From Pseudooceanicola onchidii (lineage in GTDB: Bacteria; Pseudomonadota; Alphaproteobacteria; Rhodobacterales; Rhodobacteraceae), in the NCBI RefSeq assembly GCF_004959925.1, contig NZ_SPUW01000003.1, positions 372,001 through 436,000 on the forward strand: a stretch of DNA of 64,000 nt. The letters are read 5' to 3'. Position numbers and translations under genes: made by a program. Positions 1 to 9,176 of this stretch are shown in pieces. The notes beneath the pieces were generated by a model. It ran no database searches and was not told where the DNA came from. It saw nothing but the letters and a program-made list of their open reading frames with translations. Within the stretch, counting starts at the first letter, position 1. The number at the start of each line of letters is the position of its first letter.

Positions 1-240
1 TGCGCCGCCGGAGAGACCGAGATCGCCGAGGTCGCGGTGATCGCGGACAGCCCCGAGCCGGTGCCCTGTTGCGGCGGCTGCCGCCAGAAACTGGTGGAAT
101 TCGGCGGACCCGAGGTCGTGGTGACCATGGGCACGATCGACGGCAAGTCGCGCCAGATGACCCTGGCCGAGATCCTGCCGGGCCGGTTCGACGCCAGCCA
201 TATGGACAAGGCCTGGGATAAGGCCGGGGAGGGGGTCTGA
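1..240 (+). CDS. cdd: Cytidine deaminase, C-terminal part (5' end outside window)
   Basis: The reading frame is open from base 1 and encodes the last 79 residues of a zinc-dependent cytidine deaminase, which converts cytidine and deoxycytidine to uridine and deoxyuridine in pyrimidine salvage. The visible hallmark is the second zinc-ligand motif, PCCGGCRQ, about 20 residues in. The first motif (Cys/His-Ala-Glu) must lie upstream of the window. The stop codon overlaps the deoA start (TGATG), so the two are probably translationally coupled. The deoA, deoB, add and upp neighbours support the salvage role. Confidence 0.93.
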   Translation, partial: CAAGETEIAEVAVIADSPEPVPCCGGCRQKLVEFGGPEVVVTMGTIDGKSRQMTLAEILPGRFDASHMDKAWDKAGEGV

Positions 241-1544
241 TGGACGCCCGCCGCATCATCGCCACCCTGCGCGACGGCGACACGCCGACGCGGGACGAAT
301 TGCAGTGGTTCGCCGCCGGACTGGCCGACGGCCATGTGACGGACGCGCAGGCCGGGGCCTTTGCCATGGCCGCGCTGCTCAACGGCATGTCCGACGAGGG
401 GCGGGTCGCCCTGACGCTCGCGATGCGGGATTCGGGACGCGTTCTGGCCTGGGATCTGCCGGGGCCTGCGCTGGACAAGCATTCGACGGGCGGCGTGGGC
501 GACTGCGTCAGCCTTGTGCTGGCGCCTGCGCTGGCGGCCTGCGGGGCCTATGTTCCGATGATCTCGGGCCGGGGGCTGGGCCACACGGGCGGCACGCTCG
601 ACAAGATGGAGGCGATCCCGGGCCTGATCACCACGCTGGACGAGGCGCGGTTCCGCGATGTCGTCGAAAAGACCGGCTGCGCGATCGTCTCGGCCACCGC
701 AGGCATCGCCCCGGCGGACCGGCGGCTTTATGCGGTGCGCGACGTGACCTCGACCGTGGAAAGCCTTGATCTGATCACCGCCTCGATCCTGTCCAAGAAG
801 CTGGCGGCGGGGCTTGATGGGCTGGTGCTGGACGTCAAGATCGGCTCGGGCGCCTTCATGAAGAACATGGACGAGGCGAAATCGCTGGCCGAGGCGCTGG
901 TGACCACCGCGAACGAGGCCGGGTGCCGCACGGCGGCGGTGATTTCCGACATGTCGCAGCCGCTGGCCCCGGCGCTTGGCAATGCGCTTGAGGTCGCGGC
1001 GTCCTGCGATGTGCTGGCAAGCCGGGCCGAGGGGCCGCTTCTGGAGCTGTCGGCGATGCTGGGCGGCGTGGTGCTGTCGGGCGCGGGGCTGGCGGCGGAC
1101 GTGGCCGAGGGCACGGCGAAGGTGCTTGAGGTCATCGCCAACGGCAAGGCGGCCGAGGTCTTTGGCCGCATGGTCGCGGCCATGGGCGGGCCGGTGCATT
1201 TCGTCGAGAACCCGGGCCGGTTCCTGCCCGAGGCGACGGTGATCCGGGAAATCCCCGCCCTGTCCGACGGTTACGTGTCGGAAATGGACGGGCAGGCGCT
1301 TGGCCTGGCCGTCGTCGACCTGGGCGGCGGACGGCATGTCGAGGGGGACGAGATCGACTATGCGGTCGGCCTGTCGGACATGCTGCCCCTGGGCACCAAG
1401 GTCACCAAGGGCCAGGCGCTTGGCCGCGTCCATGCCTCGCGGATGGATCATGCCACGGCCGCGGTTCGGTCGGTGCAGGCGGCGGTGAGACTGTCCGAGA
1501 GCGCGCCCGAGGTGCCACCGCTGATCCGCGAGGGCATCGGCTGA
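240..1544 (+). CDS. deoA: Thymidine phosphorylase
   Basis: A 434-residue member of the glycosyltransferase family 3 nucleoside phosphorylases. It cleaves thymidine or deoxyuridine with phosphate to the base and 2-deoxyribose 1-phosphate. The phosphate-binding signature KHSTGGVGD is at residues 80-88 and SGRGLGHTGGTLDK at about 109-122, both as expected for DeoA. Length is normal for the family. The start overlaps the cdd stop by one base and the stop overlaps the deoB start in the same way, indicating one tightly coupled salvage operon. The frame is intact. Confidence 0.96.
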   Translation: MDARRIIATLRDGDTPTRDELQWFAAGLADGHVTDAQAGAFAMAALLNGMSDEGRVALTLAMRDSGRVLAWDLPGPALDKHSTGGVGDCVSLVLAPALAACGAYVPMISGRGLGHTGGTLDKMEAIPGLITTLDEARFRDVVEKTGCAIVSATAGIAPADRRLYAVRDVTSTVESLDLITASILSKKLAAGLDGLVLDVKIGSGAFMKNMDEAKSLAEALVTTANEAGCRTAAVISDMSQPLAPALGNALEVAASCDVLASRAEGPLLELSAMLGGVVLSGAGLAADVAEGTAKVLEVIANGKAAEVFGRMVAAMGGPVHFVENPGRFLPEATVIREIPALSDGYVSEMDGQALGLAVVDLGGGRHVEGDEIDYAVGLSDMLPLGTKVTKGQALGRVHASRMDHATAAVRSVQAAVRLSESAPEVPPLIREGIG

Positions 1545-2734
1545 TGGCGCGGGTCTTTCTGGCGGTGATGGATTCGGTCGGCATCGGCGGCGCGCCGGAT
1601 GCGGATCGGTTCTTCAACGGCGACGTGCCCGACACGGGCGCCAACACGCTGGCCCATATCGCGCAGGCCTGTGCCGAGGGGCGGGCCGAAGACGGCCGGT
1701 CCGGCCCGCTGCGCCTGCCGCATCTGGATGCGCTCGGGCTGGGGGCGGCGGTCCGGCTAGCCTCGGGCATCGACGCGCCGGGTCTCGACGCCATCCCCAC
1801 GGGCACCTGGGGCGCCGCGACCGAGGTCTCGCCGGGCAAGGACACGCCCTCGGGGCACTGGGAACTGGCGGGCGTGCCGGTGCCCTGGGACTGGACCTAT
1901 TTCCCCGACACCACGCCGGCCTTTCCCGACGACCTGGTGGCAAAGGTCTGTCGCGCGGCGGGCACAGACGCGATCCTGGGCAATTGCCATGCCTCGGGCA
2001 CCGCGATCATCGCGGAGCTGGGCGAGGAACACATGCGCACCGGCCAGCCCATCTGCTACACCTCGGCGGATTCGGTCTTCCAGATCGCCGCGCACGAGGA
2101 GACCTTCGGCCTGCAAAGGCTGCTTGATCTGTGCAAGGCCATCGCGCCGACCCTGCACGCGATGAAGGTCGGGCGGGTTATCGCGCGGCCCTTCGTCGGA
2201 ACCTCCGCGGCGGATTTCCAGCGGACGACCAACCGCAAGGATTTCGCCATCGCCCCCCCGGCGCCCACGCTCTGCGACCGGGTGCAGGCGGCGGGACGGC
2301 CCGTTCATGCGATCGGCAAGATCGGCGACATCTTTTCGATGTCCGGCATCGACGACGTGGTGAAGGGGACGGACGCCGCGCTGATGGATCACCTGGCGCG
2401 CGCGGTCGACACGGCCGAGGACGGCAGCCTGACCTTCGCCAACTTCGTCGAGTTCGACAGCCTTTACGGCCACCGCCGCGATATCTCGGGCTATGCCCGG
2501 GCGCTGGAATGGTTCGACGCCGGCATCGGGGCGATCCTGCCGAACCTGCGGGAGGGCGACATGCTGATCCTGACGGCGGACCATGGCAACGACCCCAGCT
2601 GGATCGGCACGGACCACACCCGCGAACGGGTGCCGGTGCTGGTTGCCGGGCAGGGCGCGGGCGAATTGGGGGTGATCCCCTTCACCGGTGTCGCCCATCT
2701 GGCGGCGGCGCACCTGGGGGTGGCGTGGACTTAG
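1544..2734 (+). CDS. deoB: Phosphopentomutase
   Basis: A 396-residue cytosolic enzyme of the alkaline phosphatase-like superfamily. It interconverts (deoxy)ribose 1-phosphate and 5-phosphate, the step after thymidine phosphorylase. The N-terminal metal-site motif DSVGIGGAPD begins near residue 10, and the C-terminal metal-binding motif TADHGNDP lies around residue 345. TGATG coupling to deoA puts it in the cdd-deoA-deoB unit. The stop is followed at once by a copy of the dispersed GGAGTATTT repeat, which separates it from add. Confidence 0.96.
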   Translation: MARVFLAVMDSVGIGGAPDADRFFNGDVPDTGANTLAHIAQACAEGRAEDGRSGPLRLPHLDALGLGAAVRLASGIDAPGLDAIPTGTWGAATEVSPGKDTPSGHWELAGVPVPWDWTYFPDTTPAFPDDLVAKVCRAAGTDAILGNCHASGTAIIAELGEEHMRTGQPICYTSADSVFQIAAHEETFGLQRLLDLCKAIAPTLHAMKVGRVIARPFVGTSAADFQRTTNRKDFAIAPPAPTLCDRVQAAGRPVHAIGKIGDIFSMSGIDDVVKGTDAALMDHLARAVDTAEDGSLTFANFVEFDSLYGHRRDISGYARALEWFDAGIGAILPNLREGDMLILTADHGNDPSWIGTDHTRERVPVLVAGQGAGELGVIPFTGVAHLAAAHLGVAWT

Positions 2735-2788
2735 GGGGCGCTGCCCCCGTCCTGCGGACTCCCCCGGAGTATTTCCGGCAAGATGAAG
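2735..2788 (+). repeat. Dispersed GGAGTATTT repeat, copy 1 (long form)
   Basis: Starts directly after the deoB stop with a GC-rich inverted arm (GGGGCGCTGCCCC), then CTCCCCCGGAGTATTT and GGCAAGATGAAG. The same long form recurs nearly base for base at 24448-24501, and shorter forms occur at five other places in the window. It is non-coding. Confidence 0.8.
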
Positions 2789-2793
2789 ATATG

Positions 2794-2827
2794 CTTTCTT
2801 TTTGCTGAAAATATCCCCGCCGGAGGC
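2794..2827 (-). repeat. Dispersed GGAGTATTT repeat, copy 2 (diverged, inverted)
   Basis: Read on the minus strand this is GCCTCCGGCGGGGATATTTT followed by an A-rich version of the GGCAAGATGAAG tail. It faces copy 1 head to head across 5 bases, so the deoB-add gap can form an imperfect hairpin. It is the most diverged copy. Confidence 0.6.
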
Positions 2828-2877
2828 ATCCCAAGCCCGCCACGGGCGCGGCGACAAGACATGAACGAGAGGGTGAC

Positions 2878-3870
2878 ATGAGCCTGAAAGACCTGCCGAA
2901 GCTAGAGCTTCATCTGCATATCGAAGGCGCGGCGCCGCCTGCCTTCATCCGGGGGCTGGCGCAGGAGAAATCGGTCGATATCTCGCGCGTGTTCAAGGAG
3001 GACGGAAGTTATGACTTCCGCGACTTCGTGCATTTCCTGTCGGTGTACGAGGCCGCGACGTCGGTCCTGAAGACGCCCGACGACTATGCGCGGCTGACCA
3101 CGGCGGTGCTGGAGGAAAGCGCCGCCCATGGGGTGATCTATACCGAGATGTTCATCTCGCCCGATTTCTGCGGCGGATCGGACGTGGCGGCCTGGCGCGA
3201 ATATCTGCATGCCATGCAGGAGGCGGCGGCGCGGGCCGAGGCGAAAGATGGCATCGTCATGCGGGGCATCGTCACCTGCATCCGCCATTTCGGACCCGAG
3301 AAGGCCAAGGCCTCGGCGCTCTGTGCGGCCGAGACGGCGGGCGACTGGATCACCGGCTTCGGCATCGGCGGGGACGAGGGCAAGGGCAAGCTGACCGATT
3401 TCGCCTGGTCGTTCGACCTGGCGCGCGAGGCGGGGCTGCAGCTGACGGCGCATGCGGGCGAATGGGGCGGCCCGGCCTCGGTCCGCGAAGCGGTGGACGG
3501 GATCGGCGTCGTGCGCGTCGGCCATGGCGTGCGCGCGATCGAGGACCTGGCGCTGGTCGATCAGCTGGCGGAAAGCGGTGTCACGCTTGAGGTCTGCCCA
3601 GGCTCGAACATCGTTCTGGGGCTTTATCCCAAGTGGGATCGCCACCCGATCCAGGCGCTGCGCGAGCGCGGGGTGAAGGTCACCGTGTCGACCGATGATC
3701 CGCCGTTCTTCCACACCACGATGACCCGTGAATACGAACAATTGGAACGCGCCTTCGGTTGGGGCGCCGAGGATTTCCTTGAAATCTCGCGCAACGCACT
3801 GGACGCGGCCTTCTGTGATGGTGATACCAAGGCGAAACTGGCCGAAAGACTGAAGGACCATCCCGCATGA
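2878..3870 (+). CDS. add: Adenosine deaminase
   Basis: A 330-residue metal-dependent deaminase that converts adenosine and deoxyadenosine to inosine and deoxyinosine. The amidohydrolase metal motif HLHIEG (His12, His14) is at the N-terminus. HAGEWGG carries a further metal ligand and the catalytic region, HGVRA follows, and the C-terminal STDDPPFF supplies the metal-bound aspartates. The ATG follows a GAGAGGG ribosome site. The stop overlaps the upp start (ATGA), so the two form a pair separated from deoB by the repeat region. An adenine deaminase role is a weaker alternative. Confidence 0.9.
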   Translation: MSLKDLPKLELHLHIEGAAPPAFIRGLAQEKSVDISRVFKEDGSYDFRDFVHFLSVYEAATSVLKTPDDYARLTTAVLEESAAHGVIYTEMFISPDFCGGSDVAAWREYLHAMQEAAARAEAKDGIVMRGIVTCIRHFGPEKAKASALCAAETAGDWITGFGIGGDEGKGKLTDFAWSFDLAREAGLQLTAHAGEWGGPASVREAVDGIGVVRVGHGVRAIEDLALVDQLAESGVTLEVCPGSNIVLGLYPKWDRHPIQALRERGVKVTVSTDDPPFFHTTMTREYEQLERAFGWGAEDFLEISRNALDAAFCDGDTKAKLAERLKDHPA

Positions 3871-4499
3871 CCCAGCACCTCACGATCGTCGATCACCCGC
3901 TTGTGCAGCACAAGCTGACCCTGATGCGGGACGAGACGACGTCGACCAAGTCGTTCCGGCAGCTGCTGCGCGAGATCTCTCTGCTTCTGGCCTACGAGGT
4001 CACGCGGGATCTGCCGGTGACGATGCAGACCACCAAGACCCCGATCGAGGAAATGGAGGCGCCGATCCTCGAAGGGCGCAAGCTGGCGCTGATTTCGATC
4101 CTGCGGGCGGGCAACGGTTTGTTGGACGGGATCCTGGAACTGATTCCGGCGGCGCGGGTCGGTTTTGTCGGGCTGTATCGGGACGAGAAGACGCTGCAGC
4201 CGGTGCAGTATTACTTCAAGGTGCCCGAAAACCTGGAAGACCGGATGGTGATCGCGGTCGATCCGATGCTGGCCACGGGCAATTCCTCGGCCGCGGCGAT
4301 CGACCTGCTGAAGAACGCGGGCGCCAAGAACATCCGTTTCCTGTGCCTGCTGGCCGCCCCCGAGGGCGTCGCCCGCATGAAAGAGGCGCATCCGGATGTG
4401 CCGATCATCACCGCCGCGCTGGACGAACGCCTGAACGATCAGGGCTATATCGTGCCGGGTCTAGGTGATGCGGGTGACCGGATGTTCGGCACCAAATAG
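3867..4499 (+). CDS. upp: Uracil phosphoribosyltransferase
   Basis: A 210-residue type I phosphoribosyltransferase that makes UMP from uracil and PRPP. The PRPP-binding loop is visible as [17 protein letters not shown] at about residues 130-146, and the uracil-binding C-terminus [13 protein letters not shown] is present. Length matches the family (about 208-210). It starts inside the add stop codon (ATGA). It closes the salvage cluster: uracil released from deoxyuridine by DeoA is recaptured here. Confidence 0.96.
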   Translation: MTQHLTIVDHPLVQHKLTLMRDETTSTKSFRQLLREISLLLAYEVTRDLPVTMQTTKTPIEEMEAPILEGRKLALISILRAGNGLLDGILELIPAARVGFVGLYRDEKTLQPVQYYFKVPENLEDRMVIAVDPMLATGNSSAAAIDLLKNAGAKNIRFLCLLAAPEGVARMKEAHPDVPIITAALDERLNDQGYIVPGLGDAGDRMFGTK

Positions 4500-4576
4500 G
4501 GGGGCTGGCCCGTCCTGATCCCTTTACTCAAGCCGGGGTTTGGGGCAGGATCGGGGCAAATCCCCGGGGGGTCTGG

Positions 4577-5968
4577 ATGAATCCGTTGTCGCGCAAGTTT
4601 TCTGCCGTTTTGCTGCTGTCGATTCTGGGGGCTGCACCTGTCGCGGCACAGAACATCATCCGGCCCAAGGACGGTCCGGCCGAATATCCGCCCGCCAGTT
4701 TCACCGGCAAGCAGTATGTCGACAGCGAAGGCTGTGTCTTCATCCGTGCCGGGTTCGAAGGCCAGGTGACCTGGGTGCCGCGTGTCGCGCGCAACCGGTC
4801 GCAGGTCTGTGGCTTCCAGCCGACCAACGTGGCGGGCGCGACCCGCGCGCAGCCCGCGCTGCCGCGCTCCGACGTGACCGAAATCACGGCGGCCGTGCCC
4901 GAAAGCGGCGCCCCGGCCGAGACGGCGCCTGCCCGGGTGGCCTCGGTCGCTGCTGCGCCGGCCGCCGCGCCTGTCGTGGCCGCGCGGCCCCAGGTGATCA
5001 CCCCGGCACCCGCTCCGGTAGCCGCGTCTGTCGCCGGGCCGACGGTGCGGGTGGCACGCCCTGCTGCGCCGGTCGTCCGTGTGCCGACGGCCCCCGTGGT
5101 CGAAGCGCGCCCGCGTGTCGCCGCGCCGGTGCAGACCGCGCCGCGCGCCGTGACCTCGGTCGATGATCCCTGCGGAGACCTGTCGCCGGTCGGGCGTCAG
5201 TACATGGAACGCGGCAACGGGGGCTTTGCCCTGCGCTGCGGGCCGCAGTCGGACTATGCGCCTTATGCGGCGGGATCGGCCCGCGTGGTGGCCGCCGCGC
5301 CCCGCGTGATCGCCCCCAGCTATGCCGCCCCGGCGCCGGCCGCCGTGGCCCTGCCCAGCTATGAAAAGCGCGCGCCGGTCGTGGTCGCCGCGCCTGCGCC
5401 CGTGCAGGCCCGCACCACGGACCGCCCGGTGACCCGAGTGGTCCGGGCGCGTACGACCGGGCAGGGATATGTCTCGCCCCAGGCGCGGGTGATGCCGGCC
5501 CCGGCCTACAAGGAACGGGTCATGGCGCAGGATGTGCGCATCCCCAAGGGTTATCGTCCGATCTGGGAAGACGACCGCCTGAATCCGCGCCGTGCCGAAC
5601 AGACGCTGGCGGGCAAGCGTCAGATGGAGCTGGTCTGGACCAAGACCCTGCCGCGTCGGCTGGTCCCGGTCGAGATCCGGCCGCAGGGCGTGGCCGTGGC
5701 GCCGAACGTGTCCAGCCGCAGCGCGGCGCCGAAGGTCGACCGCGCGCCGATCTCGGGCCGTTATGTGCAGGTCGGCAGCTTCCGCACGCCGTCCAATGCC
5801 CAGGCCACGGCGCAGCGTCTGGCGGCGGCGGGTCTGCCCGTCACGATCCGCAACGATGCCAGCGGCCAGGTCGTGATGGCCGGTCCCTTCGGGTCGGACC
5901 GCGCGATCGGCCATGCGCTGCGCACCGCGCAGAAGGCCGGGTTCCCGGGCGCCTTTCCCCGGCGCTAG
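4577..5968 (+). CDS. Secreted SPOR-domain protein with a long Ala/Pro/Val-rich linker
   Basis: A 463-residue protein with an N-terminal signal peptide (hydrophobic stretch ending near PVAAQ, residue 25). The centre, roughly residues 100-300, is low complexity and rich in Ala, Pro, Val and Arg. The C-terminus, about 390-460, looks like a SPOR domain (RYVQVGSF, then alternating strand and helix pattern). SPOR domains are known to bind denuded peptidoglycan glycan at division sites, so a periplasmic cell-wall role is inferred. No catalytic domain is visible. It is a single gene between upp and the convergent ada gene, closed by a strong terminator. Confidence 0.75.
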   Translation: MNPLSRKFSAVLLLSILGAAPVAAQNIIRPKDGPAEYPPASFTGKQYVDSEGCVFIRAGFEGQVTWVPRVARNRSQVCGFQPTNVAGATRAQPALPRSDVTEITAAVPESGAPAETAPARVASVAAAPAAAPVVAARPQVITPAPAPVAASVAGPTVRVARPAAPVVRVPTAPVVEARPRVAAPVQTAPRAVTSVDDPCGDLSPVGRQYMERGNGGFALRCGPQSDYAPYAAGSARVVAAAPRVIAPSYAAPAPAAVALPSYEKRAPVVVAAPAPVQARTTDRPVTRVVRARTTGQGYVSPQARVMPAPAYKERVMAQDVRIPKGYRPIWEDDRLNPRRAEQTLAGKRQMELVWTKTLPRRLVPVEIRPQGVAVAPNVSSRSAAPKVDRAPISGRYVQVGSFRTPSNAQATAQRLAAAGLPVTIRNDASGQVVMAGPFGSDRAIGHALRTAQKAGFPGAFPRR

Positions 5969-5989
5969 GCTGACGAGACAGGATTGACC

Positions 5990-6015
5990 AAGGCCCCGGA
6001 CATCCGGGGCCTTTT
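5990..6015 (+). terminator. Bidirectional intrinsic terminator, SPOR gene / ada
   Basis: Perfect 10-bp stem AAGGCCCCGG / CCGGGGCCTT with a 4-base loop, located between two convergent genes. The right arm ends in TTTT. On the opposite strand the left arm likewise ends in TT. Confidence 0.8.
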
Positions 6016-6025
6016 GCCTTGTGCG

Positions 6026-7090
6026 TCAGGCTGTTGCGCGACCGTAGCTGCGTTCCAGTTCGATCAGCCGGTCCTTGCGCCAAAGCCCGCCGCCGTAACC
6101 GGTCAGCGAGCCGTCGGCGCCGACCACCCGGTGGCAGGGGATCAGAACGGCGATCTGGTTGGCGCCATTGGCCCGGGCGACGGCGCGGGTGGCCTCGGGG
6201 CGGCCAAGGCGTGCGGCAAGCGCGGAATAGCTAAGCGTCTCGCCTGCCGGGATCTGGCGCAGCGCGTCCCAGACGGCGCAGGTGAAGGGCGTGCCGTGAT
6301 AGGTCAGCGGCGTGGAGAAGGTGGCGTCATCGCCCGCCAGGTACCGGGCCAGTTCGCGGGCGGCCTGATCCATCGGGGCTGTCCGGCCAAAGGTCATCCG
6401 GCCCTTCACCGCCTTGTGCAGCCGCGCCAGTTCACGGGGCAGGGCGGGGCGGTCGGCAAATTCGAGCAGGTGCAGGCCGTGGTCGTCGGCCACGGCGATC
6501 ATCGGGCCAAGTTCGGTGTCGATCCAGTCGGCCTGCAGCAGCGCGTCGGCGCGGGTGGCCAGCGCCTCGGGCGGGAGGCCGAGCAGGCGGGCGAAGGCCG
6601 CGCGAAAGCCCGATCCGCTGTCGAACCCGGCCTCGAGCTGGGCGTCGATCACCCGCGACCCGCGTGACAGTTCGCGCGCCCCGGCCTGCAGGCGGCGCAG
6701 GCGCGCATAGTCGAGAAAGGTGATCCCCAGGGCGCGGCGAAAGGCGCGCCGGGCGGTCGAGGGGTCGATGCCCATGGCGCTGACGTCGCCTTCGCTCCAG
6801 CGGCGGGCGGGGTCGTCTTCCAGCGCGCGTGACAGGCGGGCAACCAGCGGATCGGCCCCGGCGGGTTCGGTGGGCCGGCACCGTTTGCAGGGCCGGAAGC
6901 CCGCGTCCAGCGCGGCGGGGACAGAGGCGAACCAGGCGCAGTTCTCGGGCTTGGGCCTGCGGGCGGGGCAGCCGGGGCGGCACAGGATGCCGGTCGAGGT
7001 CACGCCGACCCAAAGCCGCCCGCGCATCATGTCGGGGCTGTCAAAGAAGCTGGCATAGCAGGTGGCGGGATCGGGCAGGTCAAACATCAT
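6026..7090 (-). CDS. ada: Bifunctional Ada protein (alkylation response regulator and methyltransferase)
   Basis: A 354-residue protein, the same length as E. coli Ada. Residues 1-80 hold the zinc/methyl-acceptor domain with Cys37, Cys41, Cys68 and Cys71 (CRPGCPAR and CKRC). An AraC-type helix-turn-helix segment follows (about 85-165). The C-terminal methylguanine-DNA methyltransferase domain has the active site IPCHRV (Cys319). In the known mechanism, methylation of the N-terminal cysteine by phosphotriesters converts Ada to an activator, while the C-terminal cysteine repairs O6-methylguanine. All key residues are present. There is no alkA or alkB partner next to it. Confidence 0.93.
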   Translation of the reverse strand: MMFDLPDPATCYASFFDSPDMMRGRLWVGVTSTGILCRPGCPARRPKPENCAWFASVPAALDAGFRPCKRCRPTEPAGADPLVARLSRALEDDPARRWSEGDVSAMGIDPSTARRAFRRALGITFLDYARLRRLQAGARELSRGSRVIDAQLEAGFDSGSGFRAAFARLLGLPPEALATRADALLQADWIDTELGPMIAVADDHGLHLLEFADRPALPRELARLHKAVKGRMTFGRTAPMDQAARELARYLAGDDATFSTPLTYHGTPFTCAVWDALRQIPAGETLSYSALAARLGRPEATRAVARANGANQIAVLIPCHRVVGADGSLTGYGGGLWRKDRLIELERSYGRATA

Positions 7091-7165
7091 GCACCAAGAC
7101 TAGCGGATTTCAGACGGCCTGCCGCCGGAAATCGGGCGTGACTGTCTTTTGCCGCGCGGCGCGCG

Positions 7166-8188
7166 TTATTCGCAGATTTCCTGCAGCCGCAGCCAGTCGG
7201 CGTCGGGCAGCAGGGGGGGCGGGGCCTCGGCGCGGAAGGGGTCGCCTTCGATCAGGGGCAGGGTGCTTTCACCGCTCAGATCCAGGGCATAGGCATAGGG
7301 CGAGGACCGGACCTGCGCGTTGGCAAAGCGGTTGAGCAGGGCGGCGGTGTCGAGCGCTGTGCGGTCGTTGGTCAGCAGGTGTTCGGCGTATTTGCGCAGC
7401 GCACCGCCGGGCATGTCGCCGATGGTCAGCAACTGGAACGAGGCGCGCGCGCCCGCAAAACGCAGCAGGTCGTCCAGCGGATCGGTGGCAGCGGCGCGCA
7501 GGAGTTCGTTCAGCACGAAGCCTGCGACGACGTCTGGTTCTTCGTAATCCTCGATCAGGCGCTTGTTGATCAGGATCTCGCGTCCGGGCAGGAAGAGGGC
7601 GCCGCGCACGGCTTCTTCCACGACACGCAGGCGCAGGCGCTTGTCCTGCGGGGCGATGCGCGTGGCCAGACGGTTCAGCGCCTCTTGCCCGTCGGCCCAG
7701 TCGCAGGCGGGGCCGGAGACGCGGGTGATTTCCTCTTTCAGGGCTTCGCCGATCTCGGCCCGCTTGGCCTGCGGCACAACCGACACCGCGTGGCGGCGCA
7801 GCGCGTCGGGCAGCCAGAAGACGCCGCCGATGATCACGGCGCCCAGCATCAGCACCAGCAGGACCATGCGCAGCCGTCCGGGATGCGGGCGGCGGCGTTC
7901 AATGGCGGTGCGCAGCTTGTCGAGCGCGCGGATCATCTGATCCTCGGTCTCGGCCAGTTCCAGCGTCTCGCCGGGATCGCCGTCGGGATGATAGATGGCC
8001 GGGATCACGCCGGGATTGGCGCGGACCAGCGCGGGCAGGGACCAATGCGCCACCGCACGGGCCTGATCGTCCGACAGGATCAGAGTTTCCGCGCCGATGG
8101 TCACGGTCACTTCGCGGCGCTGCCCCTCGGGCGAGGCGCGCCACAGGCCCGTTGCCACGAGCTGCTGATATTCGGTGTCGATCGCCAT
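7166..8188 (-). CDS. Membrane protein resembling an M48 peptidase but lacking the HExxH site
   Basis: Unrecognised family. From the chosen start (MAIDTEY) it has 340 residues; an upstream ATG at 8245 is possible but adds a non-conserved-looking leader. The first 100 residues are soluble, then comes one clear membrane helix (MVLLVLMLGAVIIGGVFWL), then about 200 residues. In that domain the pattern LPGREILINKRLIEDYEEPDVVAGFVLNELLRA follows the layout of M48 peptidases (exposed strand, acidic turn, active helix). The catalytic HExxH is replaced by LNELL, so no zinc site is apparent. It is transcribed away from ydeI and toward ada. Function unknown. Confidence 0.6.
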   Translation of the reverse strand: MAIDTEYQQLVATGLWRASPEGQRREVTVTIGAETLILSDDQARAVAHWSLPALVRANPGVIPAIYHPDGDPGETLELAETEDQMIRALDKLRTAIERRRPHPGRLRMVLLVLMLGAVIIGGVFWLPDALRRHAVSVVPQAKRAEIGEALKEEITRVSGPACDWADGQEALNRLATRIAPQDKRLRLRVVEEAVRGALFLPGREILINKRLIEDYEEPDVVAGFVLNELLRAAATDPLDDLLRFAGARASFQLLTIGDMPGGALRKYAEHLLTNDRTALDTAALLNRFANAQVRSSPYAYALDLSGESTLPLIEGDPFRAEAPPPLLPDADWLRLQEICE

Positions 8189-8400
8189 ATGTTGGGCCTG
8201 CTCCGCCTCTGGCACCAATCTATCATGGGGGGAAGGCAGGAGCAATTCCGCCGACGGCCCTGCGATTCCTGCAATCCCCTGTTCTTACGTATAGGCCCAT
8301 TTAACCGCCCGGCAGGTATTCCGCCATGGGCGCTGGTCGGCCTAGGCTTGTCGCGCGCCCCGAGCCGCGGCAGGAGGAGCCTTGGTAAGGTGTGGCGCCG

Positions 8401-8439
8401 CCGGACAGCACGGAGGGTGTCTCCGACCGTGTTGTCCGG
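8401..8439. repeat. 39-base imperfect palindrome
   Basis: The arms CCGGACAGCACGG and CCGTGTTGTCCGG pair over 13 positions with one mismatch. An alternative inner hairpin CGGAG/CTCCG competes with them. It lies in the 316-base gap 8189-8504 between two leftward genes. No T-run follows on either strand, so it is not a standard terminator. The rest of the gap shows no coding signal. Confidence 0.6.
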
Positions 8440-8504
8440 TTGCCGGGGTTTCGGGCTTCCAATCATCGGATGGAAACGGTGGCGTACGGCGGGCCGGGCG
8501 CGGG

Positions 8505-9125
8505 TTAGCGTTCCGTCGCGCCCTTGCCCATGAGGATCCTGTCGCGGAATTTCCCGATCCGTCTGATCCGTGTCTCGGCTGTCTTTGCACTGCTCAGGTT
8601 GATGACGTAGCTGCGCTGTCGTCCGGGGGTAAGGGCATGGAAGGCCTCGGCCAGTTCGGCATCCGCATCCAGCGCGTCCGACAGCTCTTCCGGCAGGTCC
8701 GGGGCGGCGGTGTTCCTTGGCGGTCTGGTGCCGGCCTCCGCGTGGCGCTTGGCCTCGTCCAGATAGGCGCGGATGGTCGGTTCCAGATCCGCAACCTGCG
8801 CTGCATCGGTAAAGGACATGGTGTTGGCGTGCTGCGTATTCGGCCCGGGCTTTTCCAGCACGCCCTCGGGGTCCGACAGCAGGGCGGCATCGAAGAAGCC
8901 GAGGATGAACTTCTGCTGGTAGGCGCCCACGATGGCGATGTTCCGGTCGGCGTGGCGATAGCAGGGCTGCCCCCACCTGACGGTTTCTTCCAGACCGGCA
9001 GAGCGGCAGATGGCCCGCAGCTTTGTCAGCCCGTCAATCCAAAGCCGGGCCGAACAGGCCGGCGTGTCGAAGCGGTCGCAGCGCCCGCAGCCCTTGGTGA
9101 AGAAATCCTCGATATCCGTGATCAT
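8505..9125 (-). CDS. YdeI/DUF1801-like protein
   Basis: A 206-residue cytosolic protein. The N-terminal 120 residues look like the DUF1801 fold (ARLWIDGLTKLRAI, then ETVRWGQPCY and a conserved F-LGFF region). The C-terminal part (DAELAEAFHALTPGRQRSYVINLSSAKTAETRIRRIGKFRDRIL) is the typical YdeI tail found in proteins annotated as bacteriocin-protection or OmpD-associated. The biochemical function of the family is not established. It is separated from the acyl-CoA synthetase gene by about 50 bases and could be its downstream partner in one leftward unit. Confidence 0.75.
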   Translation of the reverse strand: MITDIEDFFTKGCGRCDRFDTPACSARLWIDGLTKLRAICRSAGLEETVRWGQPCYRHADRNIAIVGAYQQKFILGFFDAALLSDPEGVLEKPGPNTQHANTMSFTDAAQVADLEPTIRAYLDEAKRHAEAGTRPPRNTAAPDLPEELSDALDADAELAEAFHALTPGRQRSYVINLSSAKTAETRIRRIGKFRDRILMGKGATER

Positions 9126-9176
9126 GGGGCCCTTTGCAGGCAGAGCGGGGAGGGCGCCGGTTGATGGCGCCGTCCC

